From Gemmatimonadetes bacterium SCN 70-22 (GTDB taxonomy: Bacteria; Gemmatimonadota; Gemmatimonadetes; Gemmatimonadales; Gemmatimonadaceae), in assembly GCA_001724275.1 (NCBI GenBank), contig MEDZ01000024.1, forward strand, positions 1 to 64,000: 64,000 nucleotides of DNA, given 5' to 3'. The position numbers and the translations under genes were made by a program. The notes beneath the pieces are model-generated. The model worked only from the letters and a program-made list of their open reading frames with translations. It was not told the DNA's origin and made no database searches. Position 1 is the first letter of the stretch; every line of letters begins with the position of its first letter. Of this stretch, positions 50,875 through 60,034 are shown one piece after another.

Positions 50875-52974
50875 TCACGGCGTCGCCACCAGCGACATCC
50901 GCAGCGTGCGCGGGGCGCCGGGGAGGATGTTGTTGTTGCCGTGCGACGTGGCGAAGTATGATGCGCCGAGCAGGTTCTCGATGTTCGCCTGCACCCGGAG
51001 CTGGCGCGATACGTCGATGAACAGCGCGCCATCCAGGCGCGTGAAGGCGGGGAGCGTCACGCGGTTGTCGATGGCCGCGTACATCCTTCCCTGGTGCACG
51101 ATGCCGATGGCGGCGCCAACGCGCTCCTGCAGCCGCAGGCGGTTCCAGAGCGAGAGTGACTGGTGCGGCACCAGCGGGACGGTCGCGCCCGCGGCCGCCG
51201 AGGTGGTGGCCCGCCGGACCGTTGCCCGCTGCACCGCCCAGCCGCCGGCCACCTGCCAGCGCGACGTGACATTCCCCGTGATTCCGAGCTCACCACCCGT
51301 CGAGCGCTGCGCCCCCGTCTGCACGATGCGCCCCGGCGTGTCGGGATCGTTGGCGCGCGTGTTGGTGCGGTCCAGCTGGAAGATCGCAACCGTCACCGCG
51401 AGCGAACGGCTCGCGTCCCACTTGATCCCGATCTCGCGGTTCGTGAAGCGCTCGGGGGCGAGCGTCTCGGTCGTCGCATCGAGCGAGGAGAACTGGTCGC
51501 CCGAGCTGGGGAGGCTCGAGACACTATACGAGCCGTAGGCCGACACCGCGGCGACCGGCTTGAAGACGACGCCGGCGCGCGGAGAGACGAGGACGTCGGT
51601 CCTGTCCCGCGTGAGGCTCTTGCGATGGTCGTCGAAGTCCATGGCGAAGCGGTCCCACCGCACGCCGAGCGTGGTCTGCCAATGCGCGCCCAGCGCGGCC
51701 TGGTGCTGCAGGTAGCCCGAGACGACGTGCGCGAGCGCCGAGTTGTCGGCGTCGGTCGCGCTCTGACGGAAGGCGACGGGGGTGCTGATGGTCGGCGCAA
51801 CGAGCGGCGTCCGGATCGACGTGGCGCTCCCATCGAAGTAACCGGTCTGCCGGAAGTTGTCCGTCTCCTGACGCCCCAACTCGGCACCGGCCAGAAAGGT
51901 GTGGCTGACCGGACCCGTGGTACGCCGGGCGACGACGTCGGTCTGGCTGAAGAGGTTCCGTCGCTGGGTGTCGTTGCGGTAGGCGGAGATCGTCACCTCC
52001 GAGCCGTCGGCGGTGATGGCTCCCGGCACGGTGTTCTGGTAGCTCTTGTCGTACGTGGTGTAGCGGAGCTGGCTGCGCACCAGGAGGGCGCTCTCGTCGC
52101 CACGCTCCACCACCGCGCTCGCCGAGCGCACGAAGGCACGCGAGCGATTGGCGTCGGGGTTGCCGAAGAAGGTACGCGTGGCGCCGGCAAGCGGGGCGCC
52201 GTTGAACGACGGAATCCCGCGGTCGATCGTGCGGCGATCCTGGAAGTGCTCGAACCCGAGGCGGAGCGAGGTGGCGCCGAACATCAAGGCGACGGTCGGG
52301 TTGAGGCCGACGCGGTCGAGGGCGATCGCGTCGCGGAAGCTCCCGGAGTGCTCCGCCACCCCTGTCAGGCGGGCCGCGGCGCGGGGCGACAGGGCATTGC
52401 CCATGTCGAACGTGCCACGCGTGTGGTTGTAGCTCCCCGCCTCGAGTGAGACGTCGCCAGAGCGCATCCACTGCGCCTCCTTGGTGACGCGGTTGACGAC
52501 GCCGCCGCCTCCGCCACGACCGAAGGCAAGGGCGTTGGCCCCCTTGAGGGCCTCGACGCGCTCGAGGTTGTAGACGTCGCGCAGGTACTGCGCGTCGTCG
52601 CGGACGCCATTGACGAAGAAGTCGGCGGTGGAGCTGACGCCGCGGATGGTCGGGGCATCGCGATGCCCCTCGCCCTGTCCCATCGTCACCCCCGGGACGT
52701 AGCGCACCACGTCGCCCATGGACTGCATCGCCTGGTCGCGGATCTGCGCGCGGGTGACGACCGTTGCGGCCTGGGGGATGTCGCGGAGCGGCGTCTCCGT
52801 CCGCGTACTGGAGCGCAGGCGGGTCGCGCGATAGCCGCGGGTCGTCTCGTGTTCCCCCTTCACCCGGACGGTGTCGAGCCGGGTCGTCTGGCCGTGCGTG
52901 CCCCCCTCCTGCGCGCGGGCGTACGACGAAGCGGTGAGTGCGAGGAGGCAGACGGAGCAGGCGGCGCGTATCAT
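50875..52974 (-). CDS. TonB-dependent siderophore receptor, Fiu/catecholate type
   Basis: This 699-residue outer-membrane receptor has a signal peptide (SVCLLALTASSYARA). The plug domain includes ETPLRDIPQAATVVTRAQIRDQAMQSMGDVVRYVPGV and the IRG box (DAPTIRGVSS, then DFFVNGVRDDAQYLRDVYNLERVEALKGANAL). A 22-strand barrel follows, ending in TLRMSLVATP instead of the usual terminal aromatic. The layout matches ferric-siderophore receptors of the Fiu group. A Fur-like box and promoter lie at 53088-53145, supporting iron control. A GTG at 53010 is an alternative start. Confidence 0.87.
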   Translation of the reverse strand: MIRAACSVCLLALTASSYARAQEGGTHGQTTRLDTVRVKGEHETTRGYRATRLRSSTRTETPLRDIPQAATVVTRAQIRDQAMQSMGDVVRYVPGVTMGQGEGHRDAPTIRGVSSTADFFVNGVRDDAQYLRDVYNLERVEALKGANALAFGRGGGGGVVNRVTKEAQWMRSGDVSLEAGSYNHTRGTFDMGNALSPRAAARLTGVAEHSGSFRDAIALDRVGLNPTVALMFGATSLRLGFEHFQDRRTIDRGIPSFNGAPLAGATRTFFGNPDANRSRAFVRSASAVVERGDESALLVRSQLRYTTYDKSYQNTVPGAITADGSEVTISAYRNDTQRRNLFSQTDVVARRTTGPVSHTFLAGAELGRQETDNFRQTGYFDGSATSIRTPLVAPTISTPVAFRQSATDADNSALAHVVSGYLQHQAALGAHWQTTLGVRWDRFAMDFDDHRKSLTRDRTDVLVSPRAGVVFKPVAAVSAYGSYSVSSLPSSGDQFSSLDATTETLAPERFTNREIGIKWDASRSLAVTVAIFQLDRTNTRANDPDTPGRIVQTGAQRSTGGELGITGNVTSRWQVAGGWAVQRATVRRATTSAAAGATVPLVPHQSLSLWNRLRLQERVGAAIGIVHQGRMYAAIDNRVTLPAFTRLDGALFIDVSRQLRVQANIENLLGASYFATSHGNNNILPGAPRTLRMSLVATP

Positions 52975-53087
52975 GGGAGAAGCGGGACTAACTTTGTCGG
53001 GTTTAACCACAAAAGAAGCGGCGAGGATCGCCGAATCGGGGTCACGGCCGGAGGGGAGGGGGTTCCGACGATGACCGCAGGGTTAAC

Positions 53088-53102
53088 TGAGAATGAATAT
53101 CA
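53088..53102 (-). promoter_or_regulatory. Fur-box-like operator
   Basis: TGAGAAT-G-AATATCA matches the 7-1-7 Fur consensus (TGATAAT-N-ATTATCA) in all but two bases. It sits just downstream of a predicted transcription start and about 115 bases before the receptor gene, in an AT-rich patch unlike the surroundings. Binding by an iron-loaded repressor would block the promoter. Confidence 0.65.
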
Positions 53103-53116
53103 GGTAACGCGTCGGG

Positions 53117-53145
53117 AGTGTACGCGGTAATCCCGAGACTGTCAA
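53117..53145 (-). promoter_or_regulatory. Sigma-70-like promoter of the siderophore receptor
   Basis: On the reverse strand a perfect TTGACA (53140-53145) is followed after 17 bases by TACACT (53117-53122), with four of six bases matching the -10 box. The start would fall near 53110, immediately before the Fur-like box. The remaining gap to the receptor gene is the leader. Confidence 0.6.
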
Positions 53146-53303
53146 TCGGGAATACGTAACGAGTGGGGGAAGCGCGCCGGCGCGGGGCGGAGGGCGCCTG
53201 CTCGAGGAGGCGGGCGCCTGCCCCGGCGGGCGTCGTGCGTCCGCGGGGGAGCCGTGGGTCGCGGGGGAGGCCGTGGATTGCCGGGGACTGCCGGGGGCGC
53301 CGT

Positions 53304-53329
53304 GGGGCGCCGTGGCGGGACGGCGCCCC
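53304..53329 (-). terminator. Hairpin after the LVIVD lipoprotein gene
   Basis: A 10-bp stem GGGGCGCCGT/ACGGCGCCCC has a GGCGGG loop, 28 bases beyond the stop of the gene. The G-rich stretch at 53160-53303 next to it contains short imperfect repeats (GGGCGCCTGC, GCCGTGG) and no gene. Confidence 0.6.
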
Positions 53330-53356
53330 CTCACCCGTTCCACGGCTCCAGCTCGC

Positions 53357-54661
53357 CTAACGTGTCACCGGCGCCAGCTTCACCAGCCCGTTGAGCATGT
53401 CCGAGGCATAGAGGGCGTTCCCGGTGAAGTGGACCCCCCAGACGAAGACGGGCGTCCCCGCGCCGGCGACACCAGTCGCCAGCACGCGCCCCATCAGTCG
53501 CAGGTCGCAGCGCCCGTCGGCGGCGCGCGGGGCGAAGCCGCACTTCGACAGGTCGCCCGCGATGTCCAGCGCCTGCACGCCGCCGTTGTAGTAGGCGGCG
53601 TAGAGGATCCCGCGCCCCTCGTCGACCGAGAAGTTGTGTGTCCCGGCACCCGGAACGTTGAAGAAGGCGACCTCCTTCGGCTGCGTGGGGTCGGAGATGT
53701 CGACCACGTGGATGTCGCCCGACGAGGAGGAGAAGAGCGTCGCCGCCCCCTCCTGCCCGACGAAGGCGTAGCGCTTGAGCCCCGTCGCCGGCTCGTGGAA
53801 CCACCAGATGTTGTGCGCCTCGCCATCCTTGGTGAGGAGCCGCCCGATCTCGATCGGGTTCTGGACGGTCCCGCCCTTGCCGCCTCCGCCGATGTCCCAG
53901 ATGACGACGCCATCGTTCCACAGGGCGGTGAAGAGGCGCCCGTCGCGCACGTACACGTCGTGGATGAACGGCTTCCCCATGTCGCGGAACATCACCTCGC
54001 GCGGGTTGGCCGGATCGCCCAGGTCCACGACCATCAGGCGCGACGGATGGCTGACGCCGTTGTTGACCGACAGGAAGGCGTAGAGCTTCCCGCCGACTCG
54101 TTGCAGCTCGGCGGTGTGGACTCCGCGCGTGATGTTGGGTGAGGTGAAGCGCGCGAGCGGCGACGGCCTGGCGGGGTCGGCCAGCGAGTAGATCTCCAAC
54201 GAGCCGGGGCCGAGCTCGGTGGGAAAGACCAGGAGCTTCCCGTCGTCGCTCACCTGCACGTCACCGGTGGTGCGCACCGACGTCCCGTCGATGACGGGGG
54301 GGACGACGACCGAATCGACGAGTTGCGGGGCCCCGCGCACGTCCCAGACGAAGACGGCGTTCCCGGGCAGGCCGGGGTTCCCCCTGACCCCCCAGGTGCT
54401 GGTGTACGCGTAGTCCCCCTGCGCCCAGACCTCGGCGGTGTAGCGACTGGTGAGGGTTCCGCGCCCGGTAACGGTCATCACGACGGGGGTCGGGGAGGGA
54501 AGGGGATCGATGATCGGGGCGGACGGCGCGTCGTCACCCCCGCAGGCCGCAGCTGCAACCACGGCGGCGAGCGGAAGGAGCCGGCGACGCCCGGAGCGAG
54601 GCGTGGGGCGAGGAATGGGGCGACGGGTGGGGCGGGTTGCGACTGACGAGAGGGCGGGCAT
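53357..54661 (-). CDS. LVIVD-repeat lipoprotein (beta-propeller)
   Basis: This 434-residue protein has an arginine-rich N-terminus and a hydrophobic signal ending in the lipobox VVAAAAC (cysteine near residue 40). The body is built of LVIVD-type blades such as VFVWDVRGAPQLVDSV, LEIYSLADPARPSPLARF, LMVVDLGDPANPREVM and IHVVDISDPTQPKEVAFF, giving a propeller with conserved histidines (GVHTAEL, FIHDVYV, GTHNFSV). Such proteins are surface-exposed and of unknown function. It is the last gene of a leftward run with a beta-barrel, a cyclophilin and a Ycf48-like propeller. Confidence 0.78.
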   Translation of the reverse strand: MPALSSVATRPTRRPIPRPTPRSGRRRLLPLAAVVAAAACGGDDAPSAPIIDPLPSPTPVVMTVTGRGTLTSRYTAEVWAQGDYAYTSTWGVRGNPGLPGNAVFVWDVRGAPQLVDSVVVPPVIDGTSVRTTGDVQVSDDGKLLVFPTELGPGSLEIYSLADPARPSPLARFTSPNITRGVHTAELQRVGGKLYAFLSVNNGVSHPSRLMVVDLGDPANPREVMFRDMGKPFIHDVYVRDGRLFTALWNDGVVIWDIGGGGKGGTVQNPIEIGRLLTKDGEAHNIWWFHEPATGLKRYAFVGQEGAATLFSSSSGDIHVVDISDPTQPKEVAFFNVPGAGTHNFSVDEGRGILYAAYYNGGVQALDIAGDLSKCGFAPRAADGRCDLRLMGRVLATGVAGAGTPVFVWGVHFTGNALYASDMLNGLVKLAPVTR

Positions 54662-54727
54662 GGATCGAGGGTAATGGTCGGGTGGCGAGCGAGGCCCACC
54701 TTCGGACGGCCGGCCGGGCCGCGAGTT

Positions 54728-55978
54728 TCAGTGGGCCCGGGGGGGGGACGCGTCGCCGACATGACGCTGCGCCGCGCCGTAGCGCCCGAAGCGCGGGCGC
54801 ATCGCCCCCGCATGGAGGCGCACCCCCCCCGACAGCATCCAGAGCCGCGAGGCATCATAGAAGATGCGGGGATCCATCGGCGTGGGGTGCGCCAGGGCAC
54901 GCGGGGCGAGCCACGCCCCCTCGACGAACGGGGCGACGCGCGCCCCGGCCAGGCGCCTGCCCGGCGCCGACAGCTGCACGGTCACGATGTCCCACCGGGT
55001 CCGGCCGAGGATGTTGAAGTCCAGGAGGGGACGCACCGAACGATAGGGATCGTCGAGGCGATCCTCCTCGGGGCGCTCGGTACGTTCCGCGCGCGCCGCC
55101 AGCTGCACGCCGCGCAGCTGCCAGGCGCCCTCGGCCAGCAGCGACGTGAATGCGAAGCGGGGCCCCGCGCTTGCCCCCTCGCGCGTCCGCGCCCACTCGG
55201 CGAACGCATACCGCCAGGCGCCGCTCCCGCGCACCAGCCGGAGCGAGGCGCTCGCCTTGCGCTGGTCGAGCCCCTCGCCCGACGCGAACTCGGGCGACCG
55301 GACGCGTGCCGTGCTGGCCGACAGCTCGACCCCGCCCGGCGCGAAGACGGTCGTCCGCGCCGCCCACGAGTCGAGGGCGCGCCCCGCGTTGGGCCAGTCG
55401 GACGCCCCCTCGGGTTCGTCGCCGTTGAAGCGGGCCAGCTCCAGCGTCCCGCCCGGCAGCTGCAGCGCCGCCGCCACGAGCCCCCGTTCCATGAGCTGCG
55501 CGTGGTGGTGGTTCACCGGGTACTTCACGAAGGGGCGCACCATGGGGTCGTCGGTGCCGAAGGGGACGAACCCCTTCCCCGCGAAGAGCGACGCGCCCAC
55601 CGCGCCGCGCGTCCCGGCCACGCCCAGCATCGCCTCGTGGAGGTAGGTATGCGGGTGGCGCCGGTCGATGTAGCCCTCGCCATAGCCGTCGGGGTTGATC
55701 TCGCCGCGCGAGAGCGTCGCGCCCTCGAAGTTGAGCGTGGCCAGCGCCGCCACGCGCCCCCCGGCCAGCTGCACGTCGCCGAAGAGCATGGGTTGCGAGA
55801 CGTATCCCTCGGTCACGGGCCGGCCCAGTGCCGCCGGGTTGGCGTGCGAGCCGAGCACCACCGCCATCGCCCCCACGCGACCGCGTCGCGTGGAGTCGCT
55901 GCCGACATGGTCCCCGTGCTGCGCGAGGAGTGGCTGGGCGGTCGCCACGGCCAGGGCGACCGCGGCCCGGGCCAGCAT
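54728..55978 (-). CDS. Outer-membrane beta-barrel protein
   Basis: This 416-residue predicted barrel has a signal peptide (AAVALAVATAQPLLAQ). The mature part consists of alternating strands and polar loops (DVQLAGGRVAALATLNFEG, HTYLHEAMLGVAG, RWDIVTVQLSAPGRRL). Several histidines cluster in HGDHVG, RRHPHTYLHE and PVNHHHAQLM, suggesting metal contact at one face. It starts two bases after the cyclophilin stop, so translation is coupled. There is no terminal phenylalanine. Substrate and family name are unknown to me. Confidence 0.68.
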   Translation of the reverse strand: MLARAAVALAVATAQPLLAQHGDHVGSDSTRRGRVGAMAVVLGSHANPAALGRPVTEGYVSQPMLFGDVQLAGGRVAALATLNFEGATLSRGEINPDGYGEGYIDRRHPHTYLHEAMLGVAGTRGAVGASLFAGKGFVPFGTDDPMVRPFVKYPVNHHHAQLMERGLVAAALQLPGGTLELARFNGDEPEGASDWPNAGRALDSWAARTTVFAPGGVELSASTARVRSPEFASGEGLDQRKASASLRLVRGSGAWRYAFAEWARTREGASAGPRFAFTSLLAEGAWQLRGVQLAARAERTERPEEDRLDDPYRSVRPLLDFNILGRTRWDIVTVQLSAPGRRLAGARVAPFVEGAWLAPRALAHPTPMDPRIFYDASRLWMLSGGVRLHAGAMRPRFGRYGAAQRHVGDASPPRAH

Positions 55979-55980
55979 GC

Positions 55981-56739
55981 CTAACGTGCGAGCTCGCGCG
56001 CCGGGCGTCCCGCACGCGGCGCAGCCGGGGCGGCGGCCGCGGGGGCCACTGCCGGGTCGGCGGCGGCGGTGGCTGGCGCCCCGTCTTCCACGACGCGCGC
56101 CGTGCGGATGAAGTCGAGCCTCGGGAATTCCTTCTCGAGGTAGGCGTTCCCCTCGCGCATGAGGCGCATCTGGTCGGGGCCGAATCCCGACGGGGGACCG
56201 TCACCGTAGCCGGCGTAGAGCGAGTCGACCACCGCCATCCCCTCGATCACCTCGCCGATCGGGGCGAACCCCATGTCGTCCAGGGAGCGGTTGTCGACCA
56301 GGTTGATGAAGACCTGCGTCGTGCGCGTCCCGGGTCCCGCCATGGCGAACGACATCCTGCCGCGCGTGTTCCCCTGGGTCACCGAATCGTCGGGGATGGC
56401 CAGGTTCTCCCATGCCGCATTGACCGCCGGATCGCCGTGCACCCCGAACTGCACCATGAAGCCCGTCACCACGCGGAAGAAGCGCGTGTTGTCGAAGAAG
56501 CCGCTCTGGACCAGCTGGTACAGCCGGTCCACTCCCTTCGGCGCCCACGCGCGGTGCGCCTCGACGACGAAGCTCCCCTTGCTGGTCTCGAAGCGCACCC
56601 GGAACGAGGCCGGCGCCGCCGACGTTGCGGCTGGCGGAAGCCCGACCTCGGACGCGGGGGGCCTGGGCTCGGAACCACAGGCGGCAAGGAGCGCCACGGC
56701 GGCGCCGGCGACGAGCGATCGACGAGCGAAAGGATGCAT
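55981..56739 (-). CDS. Cyclophilin-type peptidyl-prolyl isomerase lipoprotein
   Basis: This 252-residue protein is anchored through LLAAC (cysteine near residue 21). The cyclophilin domain (about 45-205) has FETSKGSFVVEAHRAWAPKGVDRLYQLVQSGFFDNTRFFRVVTGFMVQFG, with the catalytic Arg in TRFFRVV, then FAMAGPGTRTTQVFINLVDN. It ends in an Ala/Pro-rich tail. It should help fold envelope proteins in the periplasm. The stop codon lies inside a CGTTAGGC octamer, and the barrel gene begins two bases later. Confidence 0.86.
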   Translation of the reverse strand: MHPFARRSLVAGAAVALLAACGSEPRPPASEVGLPPAATSAAPASFRVRFETSKGSFVVEAHRAWAPKGVDRLYQLVQSGFFDNTRFFRVVTGFMVQFGVHGDPAVNAAWENLAIPDDSVTQGNTRGRMSFAMAGPGTRTTQVFINLVDNRSLDDMGFAPIGEVIEGMAVVDSLYAGYGDGPPSGFGPDQMRLMREGNAYLEKEFPRLDFIRTARVVEDGAPATAAADPAVAPAAAAPAAPRAGRPARELAR

Positions 56740-56790
56740 GTGGAGTCTGGGCGTGGCGATGTGACGGCGAGCGTCAGGACACGAGGGACG

Positions 56791-57846
56791 TCACGGGAGC
56801 GCGCGTGCGTCGAATCGCGCCAGGCGCCCGCCGCTCCCGGAAGCGTAGAACATACCATCCCGCGACGCGCGCACGGCGTGATACCCGGCACGATCGAAGG
56901 CGGCCCAGTGGCGGCCGCCGTCGCGCGAGAGGTCGCTCCCGCCCGGGCCGACCGCGATCCCGATGGTGCGTCCGCCGGGACGCCGCGCGAACGCGACCCC
57001 CGACCGATAGCCGCCCGGCGGGGCCCCGGTCACCGGTTGCCACGAGCTCCCGGTGGGCGACGTCGCCGCATTCCCCCGCGTCGAGTCCCCCTGCTCGTAG
57101 TGCCCGCCGACGATCACGAACCCCTCGCCCGGAACCTCGGCCAGCGAGAAGATCCCCTCCGCCGCGCCCCCCTGCCGCAGCGGCGTGTCGTACGCGACCC
57201 ACCCCTTCGCGCGGCTCACGTGGCGGTGCACCCGCGCCACCGCACCGCCGGTGCCGATCCACGCCTCCATCGAGCCCGGGGCGCCCCGCAACAGGAGCGA
57301 GCTCCCGCTGGCGGCGAAGGCCGCCTCGCCCGGCGCGGCCACCGGGCGCTCGTCCAGCGGGAGGACGCGCCAGGTATCGCCGCCGTCGTTGGTGACCAGC
57401 AGGTGGAAGCGTCCGTCGATCGGATCGCCTAACGCCATTCCATGCTGGTCGTCCCAGAAATCGATGGCGTCGAGGAAGACCGCCGAGTCGCCGGCCTGGT
57501 ACTGTTGCACCCACCGCCTCCCCCCGTCGGTGGTGCGCCAGATGCGCCCCGCGGTCGCCGCCACCCAGGCCACGCGGGCGCTCCGCGCGTGCACGGCGCG
57601 CAGGTCCAGCGCCTCGGCGCCGGGGATCGTGTCCACGGTCCACGTCGCCCCGCCGTCGGTGGTGTGCACCACCGTCCCACCGGTCCCGCTGGCCCATGCG
57701 ATCCGCGCATCCACGACGCTGAGTCCGCGCAACGAGGCGGTGGTCCCGCTGGTGAGCGGGGTCCACTGCCCACGGGCGGGGATTGCCACGGCGCCGAGGA
57801 GAAGGGCGGCGCGAGCCAGGGTACGAGCGGGAATGGTGGCGGACAT
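56791..57846 (-). CDS. Ycf48-like / BNR-repeat exported propeller
   Basis: This 351-residue exported protein has a signal peptide ending PARGQ. Repeated propeller blades carry Asp-box-like turns (VVHTTDGGATWTVDTIP, IWRTTDGGRRWVQQY, LVTNDGGDTWRVL, LSRDGGRHWAAF). The fold resembles the photosystem assembly factor Ycf48 and sortilin/sialidase-type propellers; in non-photosynthetic bacteria such proteins are of unknown function. It is the first gene of the leftward run with cyclophilin, barrel and LVIVD genes, and is divergent from nadB across 48 bases. Confidence 0.8.
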   Translation of the reverse strand: MSATIPARTLARAALLLGAVAIPARGQWTPLTSGTTASLRGLSVVDARIAWASGTGGTVVHTTDGGATWTVDTIPGAEALDLRAVHARSARVAWVAATAGRIWRTTDGGRRWVQQYQAGDSAVFLDAIDFWDDQHGMALGDPIDGRFHLLVTNDGGDTWRVLPLDERPVAAPGEAAFAASGSSLLLRGAPGSMEAWIGTGGAVARVHRHVSRAKGWVAYDTPLRQGGAAEGIFSLAEVPGEGFVIVGGHYEQGDSTRGNAATSPTGSSWQPVTGAPPGGYRSGVAFARRPGGRTIGIAVGPGGSDLSRDGGRHWAAFDRAGYHAVRASRDGMFYASGSGGRLARFDARALP

Positions 57847-57894
57847 GTGCTGGCGATATCCTGAACGAAGGGGGACCGGAAATCTCGCCGATTC

Positions 57895-59472
57895 ATGCGG
57901 GTCGGCAACGCCCCGCCACTCCTCGTCAACCGCGACCGCCTCGGCATGCCCTCCCTCATCCGTACCCGCTTCCTCGTCATCGGGAGCGGGGTTGCCGGAC
58001 TCCACACCGCCTGGCGCGCCGCGGAGCACGGCGACGTCCTGGTCCTCACCAAGCGGTCGTTGCACGACAGCGCCACCTCGTATGCCCAGGGGGGCATTGC
58101 CGCCGCCCTCGGCGCCGGCGACTCTCCCGAACTGCACCGAAAGGACACCCTGGCGGCGGGGGCCGCGCTCTGCGACCGTGAGGCGGTGGAAGTGCTGGTG
58201 GAGGAGGGGCCGGCCCGCGTGCGCGAGCTGCAACTGGCGGGCGCCGCCTTCGACCTCGGGCGGAACGGCCAGCTCATGCTGGGGCGCGAGGCCGCGCACT
58301 CGCGGCGGCGCATCGTGCATGCCCACGGCGATCGCACCGGCGCCGAGGTGGCGCGCACCCTCATCGAGCGCATCCGCGCCACCGAAAGATCCGATGTCCT
58401 CGAGTATGCCCGCGTCCTGGACCTCATCGTGGAGGACGGGCGCTGCGCCGGCGCGCGCGCCAGCGTCATGGGGCAGGCGGTCGAGATCCGCGCCGACGCG
58501 ACGGTGCTCGCCACCGGGGGGTGCGGGCAGATCTACCGGTACACGACGAACCCGGTCGTCGCCACCGGCGACGGCTTCGCCATCGCGCACCGCGCGGGCG
58601 TCACGCTCGCCGACATGGAGTTCGTGCAATTCCACCCCACCGCGCTCGATACCCCGGAGAACCCGCTCTCGCTCATCTCCGAGGCGGTGCGCGGCGAGGG
58701 GGCGACGCTGCTCAACGCCGAAGGGGAGCGCTTCATGGTCGCGCGGCACAAGCTCGCCGAGCTGGCGCCGCGCGACATCGTGGCGCGCGAGATCTTCCGC
58801 GAGCGGCAACGCACCGGGGCCGTTCACCTCGACGCCCGGTCGATCGGGAAGAAGTTCGTGGAGCGCTTCCCCGGGATCTTCGCCATCTGCCAGCACCGCG
58901 GCATCGACCCGCGCCGCGACCTCATCCCCGTCACCCCGGCGGCCCATTACATGATGGGGGGGATCGTCACCGACCTGGCCGGGCGCTCGTCCCTCCCGCA
59001 GCTCTACGCGTGCGGCGAGGTGGCGTGTACGGGGGTGCATGGCGCCAACCGCCTGGCGTCGAATTCCCTGCTCGAGGGACTCGTCTTCGCCGAGCGCGTG
59101 GCGCGCGACATGTCGACGGCGCCGCGCGTCCCGGCGCCGCGCGTCCCGGTGCCGCGCCGTCGCGCCCGGTGGGACGTCCCTCCGCTCACCGACCGCGGCG
59201 CCGCCCAGGTGGCGGCCGACACCATTCGCCAGCTGATGTGGGACCACGCCGGCATCGACCGCAACGCGCGCGGGCTCCGCAAGTGCGTCAAGGCGCTGGA
59301 TCAGCTGCATGCCCGGCTCGACGAAGGGATGACCGAGGAACGGAACATGTGCGAGACGGCGCGCCTCGTGGCCGCGGCCGCCCTGGCTCGGCGCGAGTCG
59401 CGCGGCGGGCACTATCGAAGCGACTATCCCAGGGCCCGCGGGGAGTGGCGCGGCAAGCACATCGAGTGGTGA
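57895..59472 (+). CDS. nadB: L-aspartate oxidase
   Basis: This 525-residue FAD enzyme oxidises L-aspartate to iminoaspartate, the first step of NAD synthesis. It has the FAD-binding FLVIGSGVAGLHTAWRAAEHG (around residue 24), SYAQGGIAAAL, HPTALDTPENPLSLISEAVRGEGATLLN and the active-site HYMMGGIVTDLAGRSSLPQLYACGEVACTGVHGANRLASNSLLEGLVF, followed by a helical C-terminus. A short Pro-rich repeat (APRVPAPRVPVPRRR) links the two parts. The ATG at 57946 is an alternative start. nadA and nadC follow after copC-copD. Confidence 0.92.
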   Translation: MRVGNAPPLLVNRDRLGMPSLIRTRFLVIGSGVAGLHTAWRAAEHGDVLVLTKRSLHDSATSYAQGGIAAALGAGDSPELHRKDTLAAGAALCDREAVEVLVEEGPARVRELQLAGAAFDLGRNGQLMLGREAAHSRRRIVHAHGDRTGAEVARTLIERIRATERSDVLEYARVLDLIVEDGRCAGARASVMGQAVEIRADATVLATGGCGQIYRYTTNPVVATGDGFAIAHRAGVTLADMEFVQFHPTALDTPENPLSLISEAVRGEGATLLNAEGERFMVARHKLAELAPRDIVAREIFRERQRTGAVHLDARSIGKKFVERFPGIFAICQHRGIDPRRDLIPVTPAAHYMMGGIVTDLAGRSSLPQLYACGEVACTGVHGANRLASNSLLEGLVFAERVARDMSTAPRVPAPRVPVPRRRARWDVPPLTDRGAAQVAADTIRQLMWDHAGIDRNARGLRKCVKALDQLHARLDEGMTEERNMCETARLVAAAALARRESRGGHYRSDYPRARGEWRGKHIEW

Positions 59473-59620
59473 GCTCGCCGGGCGCCCCGCGCCGACGCGT
59501 CCGTGGGCCCGGTCGTCGACGTCGCTGCGAGCGTCCGCTACCTTCTTCGGTTCGTGCTCCCGCGTGCGCTGCGACTCGCCGGGGGCAGCATGCGCAGATG
59601 CCCCAGCAGCCGAGACGCAC

Positions 59621-60028
59621 ATGATCGTTCGCCTTGCCCTCGCGATCCTCGCCGTATCGGGCACCGTCCCGCCCCGGGACGCCGCGCCGTCGCTCCCGCC
59701 GGCAGGCGGAGCGGTCGGTGCGTTCCATCTCCGCCTCACCAAGTCGGAGCCGGCCAAGGACCAGACGGTCGCTCCTCCCACCGCGATCCGCCTCTGGTTC
59801 TCGCTGGCACCCGAACTGGCGGTCACGACCGTGCGCCTTCACGATGCCGCGGGACAGGCGGTGCCGCTGTCGCCCGTGCGCCGGGCGGACGCGGCCGGCG
59901 CCCCGATCGAGGCCGGCATTTCGCATGCGCTCGCCCCGGGACGCTACACCGTCGCCTGGAAGACGTCGTCCAGGGATGGGCACCCAATGAAGGGCGAGTT
60001 CTCCTTCACCGTGCGGGCGGGAGGGTAA
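59621..60028 (+). CDS. copC: CopC-like periplasmic copper-binding protein
   Basis: This 135-residue protein has a signal segment and a CopC beta-sandwich: FHLRLTKSEPAKDQTV (the first His lies where the copper-binding N-terminal His is usually found), IRLWFSLAPELAVTTVRLHDA and the close RYTVAWKTSSRDGHPMKGEFSFTV, whose His is the second ligand. CopC hands copper to CopD. The copD gene begins six bases after its stop. Confidence 0.83.
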   Translation: MIVRLALAILAVSGTVPPRDAAPSLPPAGGAVGAFHLRLTKSEPAKDQTVAPPTAIRLWFSLAPELAVTTVRLHDAAGQAVPLSPVRRADAAGAPIEAGISHALAPGRYTVAWKTSSRDGHPMKGEFSFTVRAGG

Positions 60029-60034
60029 GTCCTC

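Noticed and set aside
53160-53303. G-rich repetitive stretch as a possible small RNA or repeat array
   Set aside because: The repeats are short, irregular and explainable by base composition; no conserved unit or promoter was found.
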